A program made the translations under genes and the position numbers. This document shows, piece by piece, positions 12,101-21,675 of a stretch of 21,675 bases of DNA. The stretch spans positions 109,832-131,506 of the forward strand of contig KV918986.1 of assembly GCA_002049455.2 (NCBI GenBank), in the 5' to 3' direction. This DNA comes from Porphyra umbilicalis (taxonomy: Eukaryota; Rhodophyta; Bangiophyceae; Bangiales; Bangiaceae). How positions within the stretch are numbered: position 1 is the stretch's first letter; each line of letters opens with the position of its first letter. The notes beneath the pieces were generated by a model that saw only the letters and a list, made by a program, of their open reading frames with translations, was not told the DNA's origin and did not search any database.

Positions 12101-15100
12101 GCAAATCGCGCAGCCACCGTGTATTGGGCCGTCACGGCCGTCCCGCGCAAGTCCGTAGACACCACCTGTCTACAGAAACCAAAAACGCGACTTGCCAGCA
12201 TTCTTGCGGCCGCTCGGCCGCGGCGCTTGCATGTCGAGCAGCTTGCACCGTGTCGACACATTGCCGTGAGCGTGGCAAATCGCGCAGCCACCGTGTATTG
12301 GGCCGTCACGGCCGTCCCGCGCAAGTCCGTAGACACCACCTGTCTACAGAAACCAAAAACGCGACTTGCCAGCATTCTTGCGGCCGCTCGGCCGCGGCGC
12401 TTGCATGTCGAGCAGCTTGCACCGTGTCGACACATTGCCGTGAGCGTGGCAAATCGCGCAGCCACCGTGTATTGGGCCGTCACGGCCGTCCCGCGCAAGT
12501 CCGTAGACACCACCTGTCTACAGAAACCAAAAACGCGACTTGCCAGCATTCTTGCGGCCGCTCGGCCGCGGCGCTTGCATGTCGAGCAGCTTGCACCGTG
12601 TCGACACATTGCCGTGAGCGTGGCAAATCGCGCAGCCACCGTGTATTGGGCCGTCACGGCCGTCCCGCGCAAGTCCGTAGACACCACCTGTCTACAGAAA
12701 CCAAAAACGCGACTTGCCAGCATTCTTGCGGCCGCTCGGCCGCGGCGCTTGCATGTCGAGCAGCTTGCACCGTGTCGACACATTGCCGTGAGCGTGGCAA
12801 ATCGCGCAGCCACCGTGTATTGGGCCGTCACGGCCGTCCCGCGCAAGTCCGTAGACACCACCTGTCTACAGAAACCAAAAACGCGACTTGCCAGCATTCT
12901 TGCGGCCGCTCGGCCGCGGCGCTTGCATGTCGAGCAGCTTGCACCGTGTCGACACATTGCCGTGAGCGTGGCAAATCGCGCAGCCACCGTGTATTGGGCC
13001 GTCACGGCCGTCCCGCGCAAGTCCGTAGACACCACCTGTCTACAGAAACCAAAAACGCGACTTGCCAGCATTCTTGCGGCCGCTCGGCCGCGGCGCTTGC
13101 ATGTCGAGCAGCTTGCACCGTGTCGACACATTGCCGTGAGCGTGGCAAATCGCGCAGCCACCGTGTATTGGGCCGTCACGGCCGTCCCGCGCAAGTCCGT
13201 AGACACCACCTGTCTACAGAAACCAAAAACGCGACTTGCCAGCATTCTTGCGGCCGCTCGGCCGCGGCGCTTGCATGTCGAGCAGCTTGCACCGTGTCGA
13301 CACATTGCCGTGAGCGTGGCAAATCGCGCAGCCACCGTGTATTGGGCCGTCACGGCCGTCCCGCGCAAGTCCGTAGACACCACCTGTCTACAGAAACCAA
13401 AAACGCGACTTGCCAGCATTCTTGCGGCCGCTCGGCCGCGGCGCTTGCATGTCGAGCAGCTTGCACCGTGTCGACACATTGCCGTGAGCGTGGCAAATCG
13501 CGCAGCCACCGTGTATTGGGCCGTCACGGCCGTCCCGCGCAAGTCCGTAGACACCACCTGTCTACAGAAACCAAAAACGCGACTTGCCAGCATTCTTGCG
13601 GCCGCTCGGCCGCGGCGCTTGCATGTCGAGCAGCTTGCACCGTGTCGACACATTGCCGTGAGCGTGGCAAATCGCGCAGCCACCGTGTATTGGGCCGTCA
13701 CGGCCGTCCCGCGCAAGTCCGTAGACACCACCTGTCTACAGAAACCAAAAACGCGACTTGCCAGCATTCTTGCGGCCGCTCGGCCGCGGCGCTTGCATGT
13801 CGAGCAGCTTGCACCGTGTCGACACATTGCCGTGAGCGTGGCAAATCGCGCAGCCACCGTGTATTGGGCCGTCACGGCCGTCCCGCGCAAGTCCGTAGAC
13901 ACCACCTGTCTACAGAAACCAAAAACGCGACTTGCCAGCATTCTTGCGGCCGCTCGGCCGCGGCGCTTGCATGTCGAGCAGCTTGCACCGTGTCGACACA
14001 TTGCCGTGAGCGTGGCAAATCGCGCAGCCACCGTGTATTGGGCCGTCACGGCCGTCCCGCGCAAGTCCGTAGACACCACCTGTCTACAGAAACCAAAAAC
14101 GCGACTTGCCAGCATTCTTGCGGCCGCTCGGCCGCGGCGCTTGCATGTCGAGCAGCTTGCACCGTGTCGACACATTGCCGTGAGCGTGGCAAATCGCGCA
14201 GCCACCGTGTATTGGGCCGTCACGGCCGTCCCGCGCAAGTCCGTAGACACCACCTGTCTACAGAAACCAAAAACGCGACTTGCCAGCATTCTTGCGGCCG
14301 CTCGGCCGCGGCGCTTGCATGTCGAGCAGCTTGCACCGTGTCGACACATTGCCGTGAGCGTGGCAAATCGCGCAGCCACCGTGTATTGGGCCGTCACGGC
14401 CGTCCCGCGCAAGTCCGTAGACACCACCTGTCTACAGAAACCAAAAACGCGACTTGCCAGCATTCTTGCGGCCGCTCGGCCGCGGCGCTTGCATGTCGAG
14501 CAGCTTGCACCGTGTCGACACATTGCCGTGAGCGTGGCAAATCGCGCAGCCACCGTGTATTGGGCCGTCACGGCCGTCCCGCGCAAGTCCGTAGACACCA
14601 CCTGTCTACAGAAACCAAAAACGCGACTTGCCAGCATTCTTGCGGCCGCTCGGCCGCGGCGCTTGCATGTCGAGCAGCTTGCACCGTGTCGACACATTGC
14701 CGTGAGCGTGGCAAATCGCGCAGCCACCGTGTATTGGGCCGTCACGGCCGTCCCGCGCAAGTCCGTAGACACCACCTGTCTACAGAAACCAAAAACGCGA
14801 CTTGCCAGCATTCTTGCGGCCGCTCGGCCGCGGCGCTTGCATGTCGAGCAGCTTGCACCGTGTCGACACATTGCCGTGAGCGTGGCAAATCGCGCAGCCA
14901 CCGTGTATTGGGCCGTCACGGCCGTCCCGCGCAAGTCCGTAGACACCACCTGTCTACAGAAACCAAAAACGCGACTTGCCAGCATTCTTGCGGCCGCTCG
15001 GCCGCGGCGCTTGCATGTCGAGCAGCTTGCACCGTGTCGACACATTGCCGTGAGCGTGGCAAATCGCGCAGCCACCGTGTATTGGGCCGTCACGGCCGTC

Positions 15101-18100
15101 CCGCGCAAGTCCGTAGACACCACCTGTCTACAGAAACCAAAAACGCGACTTGCCAGCATTCTTGCGGCCGCTCGGCCGCGGCGCTTGCATGTCGAGCAGC
15201 TTGCACCGTGTCGACACATTGCCGTGAGCGTGGCAAATCGCGCAGCCACCGTGTATTGGGCCGTCACGGCCGTCCCGCGCAAGTCCGTAGACACCACCTG
15301 TCTACAGAAACCAAAAACGCGACTTGCCAGCATTCTTGCGGCCGCTCGGCCGCGGCGCTTGCATGTCGAGCAGCTTGCACCGTGTCGACACATTGCCGTG
15401 AGCGTGGCAAATCGCGCAGCCACCGTGTATTGGGCCGTCACGGCCGTCCCGCGCAAGTCCGTAGACACCACCTGTCTACAGAAACCAAAAACGCGACTTG
15501 CCAGCATTCTTGCGGCCGCTCGGCCGCGGCGCTTGCATGTCGAGCAGCTTGCACCGTGTCGACACATTGCCGTGAGCGTGGCAAATCGCGCAGCCACCGT
15601 GTATTGGGCCGTCACGGCCGTCCCGCGCAAGTCCGTAGACACCACCTGTCTACAGAAACCAAAAACGCGACTTGCCAGCATTCTTGCGGCCGCTCGGCCG
15701 CGGCGCTTGCATGTCGAGCAGCTTGCACCGTGTCGACACATTGCCGTGAGCGTGGCAAATCGCGCAGCCACCGTGTATTGGGCCGTCACGGCCGTCCCGC
15801 GCAAGTCCGTAGACACCACCTGTCTACAGAAACCAAAAACGCGACTTGCCAGCATTCTTGCGGCCGCTCGGCCGCGGCGCTTGCATGTCGAGCAGCTTGC
15901 ACCGTGTCGACACATTGCCGTGAGCGTGGCAAATCGCGCAGCCACCGTGTATTGGGCCGTCACGGCCGTCCCGCGCAAGTCCGTAGACACCACCTGTCTA
16001 CAGAAACCAAAAACGCGACTTGCCAGCATTCTTGCGGCCGCTCGGCCGCGGCGCTTGCATGTCGAGCAGCTTGCACCGTGTCGACACATTGCCGTGAGCG
16101 TGGCAAATCGCGCAGCCACCGTGTATTGGGCCGTCACGGCCGTCCCGCGCAAGTCCGTAGACACCACCTGTCTACAGAAACCAAAAACGCGACTTGCCAG
16201 CATTCTTGCGGCCGCTCGGCCGCGGCGCTTGCATGTCGAGCAGCTTGCACCGTGTCGACACATTGCCGTGAGCGTGGCAAATCGCGCAGCCACCGTGTAT
16301 TGGGCCGTCACGGCCGTCCCGCGCAAGTCCGTAGACACCACCTGTCTACAGAAACCAAAAACGCGACTTGCCAGCATTCTTGCGGCCGCTCGGCCGCGGC
16401 GCTTGCATGTCGAGCAGCTTGCACCGTGTCGACACATTGCCGTGAGCGTGGCAAATCGCGCAGCCACCGTGTATTGGGCCGTCACGGCCGTCCCGCGCAA
16501 GTCCGTAGACACCACCTGTCTACAGAAACCAAAAACGCGACTTGCCAGCATTCTTGCGGCCGCTCGGCCGCGGCGCTTGCATGTCGAGCAGCTTGCACCG
16601 TGTCGACACATTGCCGTGAGCGTGGCAAATCGCGCAGCCACCGTGTATTGGGCCGTCACGGCCGTCCCGCGCAAGTCCGTAGACACCACCTGTCTACAGA
16701 AACCAAAAACGCGACTTGCCAGCATTCTTGCGGCCGCTCGGCCGCGGCGCTTGCATGTCGAGCAGCTTGCACCGTGTCGACACATTGCCGTGAGCGTGGC
16801 AAATCGCGCAGCCACCGTGTATTGGGCCGTCACGGCCGTCCCGCGCAAGTCCGTAGACACCACCTGTCTACAGAAACCAAAAACGCGACTTGCCAGCATT
16901 CTTGCGGCCGCTCGGCCGCGGCGCTTGCATGTCGAGCAGCTTGCACCGTGTCGACACATTGCCGTGAGCGTGGCAAATCGCGCAGCCACCGTGTATTGGG
17001 CCGTCACGGCCGTCCCGCGCAAGTCCGTAGACACCACCTGTCTACAGAAACCAAAAACGCGACTTGCCAGCATTCTTGCGGCCGCTCGGCCGCGGCGCTT
17101 GCATGTCGAGCAGCTTGCACCGTGTCGACACATTGCCGTGAGCGTGGCAAATCGCGCAGCCACCGTGTATTGGGCCGTCACGGCCGTCCCGCGCAAGTCC
17201 GTAGACACCACCTGTCTACAGAAACCAAAAACGCGACTTGCCAGCATTCTTGCGGCCGCTCGGCCGCGGCGCTTGCATGTCGAGCAGCTTGCACCGTGTC
17301 GACACATTGCCGTGAGCGTGGCAAATCGCGCAGCCACCGTGTATTGGGCCGTCACGGCCGTCCCGCGCAAGTCCGTAGACACCACCTGTCTACAGAAACC
17401 AAAAACGCGACTTGCCAGCATTCTTGCGGCCGCTCGGCCGCGGCGCTTGCATGTCGAGCAGCTTGCACCGTGTCGACACATTGCCGTGAGCGTGGCAAAT
17501 CGCGCAGCCACCGTGTATTGGGCCGTCACGGCCGTCCCGCGCAAGTCCGTAGACACCACCTGTCTACAGAAACCAAAAACGCGACTTGCCAGCATTCTTG
17601 CGGCCGCTCGGCCGCGGCGCTTGCATGTCGAGCAGCTTGCACCGTGTCGACACATTGCCGTGAGCGTGGCAAATCGCGCAGCCACCGTGTATTGGGCCGT
17701 CACGGCCGTCCCGCGCAAGTCCGTAGACACCACCTGTCTACAGAAACCAAAAACGCGACTTGCCAGCATTCTTGCGGCCGCTCGGCCGCGGCGCTTGCAT
17801 GTCGAGCAGCTTGCACCGTGTCGACACATTGCCGTGAGCGTGGCAAATCGCGCAGCCACCGTGTATTGGGCCGTCACGGCCGTCCCGCGCAAGTCCGTAG
17901 ACACCACCTGTCTACAGAAACCAAAAACGCGACTTGCCAGCATTCTTGCGGCCGCTCGGCCGCGGCGCTTGCATGTCGAGCAGCTTGCACCGTGTCGACA
18001 CATTGCCGTGAGCGTGGCAAATCGCGCAGCCACCGTGTATTGGGCCGTCACGGCCGTCCCGCGCAAGTCCGTAGACACCACCTGTCTACAGAAACCAAAA

Positions 18101-21054
18101 ACGCGACTTGCCAGCATTCTTGCGGCCGCTCGGCCGCGGCGCTTGCATGTCGAGCAGCTTGCACCGTGTCGACACATTGCCGTGAGCGTGGCAAATCGCG
18201 CAGCCACCGTGTATTGGGCCGTCACGGCCGTCCCGCGCAAGTCCGTAGACACCACCTGTCTACAGAAACCAAAAACGCGACTTGCCAGCATTCTTGCGGC
18301 CGCTCGGCCGCGGCGCTTGCATGTCGAGCAGCTTGCACCGTGTCGACACATTGCCGTGAGCGTGGCAAATCGCGCAGCCACCGTGTATTGGGCCGTCACG
18401 GCCGTCCCGCGCAAGTCCGTAGACACCACCTGTCTACAGAAACCAAAAACGCGACTTGCCAGCATTCTTGCGGCCGCTCGGCCGCGGCGCTTGCATGTCG
18501 AGCAGCTTGCACCGTGTCGACACATTGCCGTGAGCGTGGCAAATCGCGCAGCCACCGTGTATTGGGCCGTCACGGCCGTCCCGCGCAAGTCCGTAGACAC
18601 CACCTGTCTACAGAAACCAAAAACGCGACTTGCCAGCATTCTTGCGGCCGCTCGGCCGCGGCGCTTGCATGTCGAGCAGCTTGCACCGTGTCGACACATT
18701 GCCGTGAGCGTGGCAAATCGCGCAGCCACCGTGTATTGGGCCGTCACGGCCGTCCCGCGCAAGTCCGTAGACACCACCTGTCTACAGAAACCAAAAACGC
18801 GACTTGCCAGCATTCTTGCGGCCGCTCGGCCGCGGCGCTTGCATGTCGAGCAGCTTGCACCGTGTCGACACATTGCCGTGAGCGTGGCAAATCGCGCAGC
18901 CACCGTGTATTGGGCCGTCACGGCCGTCCCGCGCAAGTCCGTAGACACCACCTGTCTACAGAAACCAAAAACGCGACTTGCCAGCATTCTTGCGGCCGCT
19001 CGGCCGCGGCGCTTGCATGTCGAGCAGCTTGCACCGTGTCGACACATTGCCGTGAGCGTGGCAAATCGCGCAGCCACCGTGTATTGGGCCGTCACGGCCG
19101 TCCCGCGCAAGTCCGTAGACACCACCTGTCTACAGAAACCAAAAACGCGACTTGCCAGCATTCTTGCGGCCGCTCGGCCGCGGCGCTTGCATGTCGAGCA
19201 GCTTGCACCGTGTCGACACATTGCCGTGAGCGTGGCAAATCGCGCAGCCACCGTGTATTGGGCCGTCACGGCCGTCCCGCGCAAGTCCGTAGACACCACC
19301 TGTCTACAGAAACCAAAAACGCGACTTGCCAGCATTCTTGCGGCCGCTCGGCCGCGGCGCTTGCATGTCGAGCAGCTTGCACCGTGTCGACACATTGCCG
19401 TGAGCGTGGCAAATCGCGCAGCCACCGTGTATTGGGCCGTCACGGCCGTCCCGCGCAAGTCCGTAGACACCACCTGTCTACAGAAACCAAAAACGCGACT
19501 TGCCAGCATTCTTGCGGCCGCTCGGCCGCGGCGCTTGCATGTCGAGCAGCTTGCACCGTGTCGACACATTGCCGTGAGCGTGGCAAATCGCGCAGCCACC
19601 GTGTATTGGGCCGTCACGGCCGTCCCGCGCAAGTCCGTAGACACCACCTGTCTACAGAAACCAAAAACGCGACTTGCCAGCATTCTTGCGGCCGCTCGGC
19701 CGCGGCGCTTGCATGTCGAGCAGCTTGCACCGTGTCGACACATTGCCGTGAGCGTGGCAAATCGCGCAGCCACCGTGTATTGGGCCGTCACGGCCGTCCC
19801 GCGCAAGTCCGTAGACACCACCTGTCTACAGAAACCAAAAACGCGACTTGCCAGCATTCTTGCGGCCGCTCGGCCGCGGCGCTTGCATGTCGAGCAGCTT
19901 GCACCGTGTCGACACATTGCCGTGAGCGTGGCAAATCGCGCAGCCACCGTGTATTGGGCCGTCACGGCCGTCCCGCGCAAGTCCGTAGACACCACCTGTC
20001 TACAGAAACCAAAAACGCGACTTGCCAGCATTCTTGCGGCCGCTCGGCCGCGGCGCTTGCATGTCGAGCAGCTTGCACCGTGTCGACACATTGCCGTGAG
20101 CGTGGCAAATCGCGCAGCCACCGTGTATTGGGCCGTCACGGCCGTCCCGCGCAAGTCCGTAGACACCACCTGTCTACAGAAACCAAAAACGCGACTTGCC
20201 AGCATTCTTGCGGCCGCTCGGCCGCGGCGCTTGCATGTCGAGCAGCTTGCACCGTGTCGACACATTGCCGTGAGCGTGGCAAATCGCGCAGCCACCGTGT
20301 ATTGGGCCGTCACGGCCGTCCCGCGCAAGTCCGTAGACACCACCTGTCTACAGAAACCAAAAACGCGACTTGCCAGCATTCTTGCGGCCGCTCGGCCGCG
20401 GCGCTTGCATGTCGAGCAGCTTGCACCGTGTCGACACATTGCCGTGAGCGTGGCAAATCGCGCAGCCACCGTGTATTGGGCCGTCACGGCCGTCCCGCGC
20501 AAGTCCGTAGACACCACCTGTCTACAGAAACCAAAAACGCGACTTGCCAGCATTCTTGCGGCCGCTCGGCCGCGGCGCTTGCATGTCGAGCAGCTTGCAC
20601 CGTGTCGACACATTGCCGTGAGCGTGGCAAATCGCGCAGCCACCGTGTATTGGGCCGTCACGGCCGTCCCGCGCAAGTCCGTAGACACCACCTGTCTACA
20701 GAAACCAAAAACGCGACTTGCCAGCATTCTTGCGGCCGCTCGGCCGCGGCGCTTGCATGTCGAGCAGCTTGCACCGTGTCGACACATTGCCGTGAGCGTG
20801 GCAAATCGCGCAGCCACCGTGTATTGGGCCGTCACGGCCGTCCCGCGCAAGTCCGTAGACACCACCTGTCTACAGAAACCAAAAACGCGACTTGCCAGCA
20901 TTCTTGCGGCCGCTCGGCCGCGGCGCTTGCATGTCGAGCAGCTTGCACCGTGTCGACACATTGCCGTGAGCGTGGCAAATCGCGCAGCCACCGTGTATTG
21001 GGCCGTCACGGCCGTCCCGCGCAAGTCCGTAGACACCACCTGTCTACAGAAACC

Positions 21055-21229
21055 AAAAAACGCGACTTGCCAGCATTCTTGCGGCCGCTCGGCCGCGGCG
21101 CTTGCATGTCGAGCAGCTTGCACCGTGTCGACACATTGCCGTGAGCGTGGCAAATCGCGCAGCCACCGTGTATTGGGCCGTCACGGCCGTCCCGCGCAAG
21201 TCCGTAGACACCACCTGTCTACAGAAACC
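21055..21229. repeat. Variant unit 122, 175 bp, with one extra A
   Basis: The A-run opening this unit is six bases long (21055-21060) where every earlier unit has five. The rest of the unit is canonical. The insertion shifts all later positions by one and moves the long forward open frame into the stop-containing frame, so that it ends at the TGA at 21142-21144. One-base homopolymer errors are common in long-read assemblies, so this may be an error or a real variant. Confidence 0.93.
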
Positions 21230-21402
21230 AAAAACGCGACTTGCCAGCATTCTTGCGGCCGCTCGGCCGCGGCGCTTGCATGTCGAACAGCTTGCACCGT
21301 GTCGACACATTGCCGTGAGCGTGGCAAATCGCGCAGCCACCGTGTATTGGGCCGTCACGGCCGCCCGCGCAAGTCCGTAGACACCACCTGTCTACAGAAA
21401 CC
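21230..21402. repeat. Variant unit 123, 173 bp, with one substitution and one deletion
   Basis: At 21287 (unit position 58) the canonical G is A, so GTCGAGCAG reads GTCGAACAG. The T normally at unit position 135 is missing between 21363 and 21364, so CCGTCCCGC reads CCGCCCGC. The deletion restores the original reading phase lost at the extra A of unit 122. These are the only substitution and the only deletion I can find in the window. Confidence 0.93.
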
Positions 21403-21675
21403 AAAAACGCGACTTGCCAGCATTCTTGCGGCCGCTCGGCCGCGGCGCTTGCATGTCGAGCAGCTTGCACCGTGTCGACACATTGCCGTGAGCGTGGCAA
21501 ATCGCGCAGCCACCGTGTATTGGGCCGTCACGGCCGTCCCGCGCAAGTCCGTAGACACCACCTGTCTACAGAAACCAAAAACGCGACTTGCCAGCATTCT
21601 TGCGGCCGCTCGGCCGCGGCGCTTGCATGTCGAGCAGCTTGCACCGTGTCGACACATTGCCGTGAGCGTGGCAAA
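21403..21675. repeat. Canonical unit 124 and partial unit 125 at the right edge
   Basis: After the two variant units the sequence returns to the reference monomer for one complete unit (21403-21576) and the first 99 bases of another (21577-21675). The array therefore continues past the variant units and past the window edge. There is no sign of transition to unique flanking sequence. Confidence 0.93.

Larger units (their letters stand above)
1..21675. repeat. 174-bp satellite DNA array, 124 full units plus a 99-base partial
   Basis: The sequence repeats head to tail with a period of 174 bases from the first base to the last. The same A-run start recurs at 1, 175, 349 and so on, and every tenth unit falls on the same line register (1741, 3481, 5221 to 20881), so no indel occurs before 21055. 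All units have the same orientation, and I see no higher-order pattern of distinct monomer types. Both edges lie inside the array, so its true length is at least 21.7 kb. Long homogeneous arrays of nucleosome-sized monomers are typical of eukaryotic centromeric or other heterochromatic satellites; that role is inference here. The monomer matches no satellite family I can name. A rolling-circle product or assembly artefact is the main alternative to a chromosomal array. Confidence 0.98.

Noticed and set aside
70..21144. A 7024-codon forward open reading frame made of a perfect 58-residue repeat, Cys- and Arg-rich
   Set aside because: It is open because the 174-bp period is divisible by three and the unit lacks a stop in that frame. 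It has no true start (a GTG recurs at the same place in every unit and the frame is open to the left edge), the neighbouring forward frame is equally open, and it ends only where a one-base insertion shifts the frame. I recognise no domain, signal peptide or membrane segment.
21044..21657. Short open frames of about 90-105 codons on both strands near the right edge (21044-21358, 21102-21380, 21219-21500, 21355-21657)
   Set aside because: Their ends are created by the frame shifts of the two variant units. They are translations of the same satellite monomer in other frames, with no independent support as genes.
1..21675. CRISPR array
   Set aside because: There is no alternation of conserved repeats and variable spacers; the entire 174-bp period is conserved, far longer than a CRISPR repeat-spacer unit, and no cas gene is present.

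Overview
The whole window is one uninterrupted head-to-tail tandem repeat with a 174-bp unit. There are 124 complete units and a 99-base partial one, and no unique sequence at either edge. I recognise no gene, RNA gene, mobile element or CRISPR array. The unit is 62.6% G+C (34 A, 60 C, 49 G, 31 T) with 22 CpG dinucleotides, about 1.3 times the number expected from its composition.

Layout: units 1-121 (1-21054) look identical to each other at every position I could read. Their phase never slips: each unit n starts at 174(n-1)+1. Unit 122 (21055-21229) carries one extra A in its A-run and is 175 bp. Unit 123 (21230-21402) carries a G-to-A change at 21287 and lacks one T after 21363, so it is 173 bp. 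Unit 124 (21403-21576) and the partial unit 125 (21577-21675) are canonical again. The +1 and -1 indels cancel, so the phase is restored. Each unit contains four short dyads, one A-rich tract and traces of internal duplication.

A megasatellite-scale array of a roughly nucleosome-sized monomer points to eukaryotic satellite DNA (centromeric, pericentromeric, subtelomeric or other heterochromatin). The high G+C and undepleted CpG argue against a genome with heavy germline CpG methylation, and fit a GC-rich protist, alga, oomycete or some invertebrates or fungi. I cannot name the organism and do not recognise the monomer. An assembly or rolling-circle origin of the extreme uniformity cannot be excluded from the sequence alone.

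The very long open frames (7024 codons at 70-21144, and a second forward frame with no stop anywhere in the window) are a by-product of a 174-bp period divisible by three and a stop-poor, GC-rich unit. I do not annotate them as genes.
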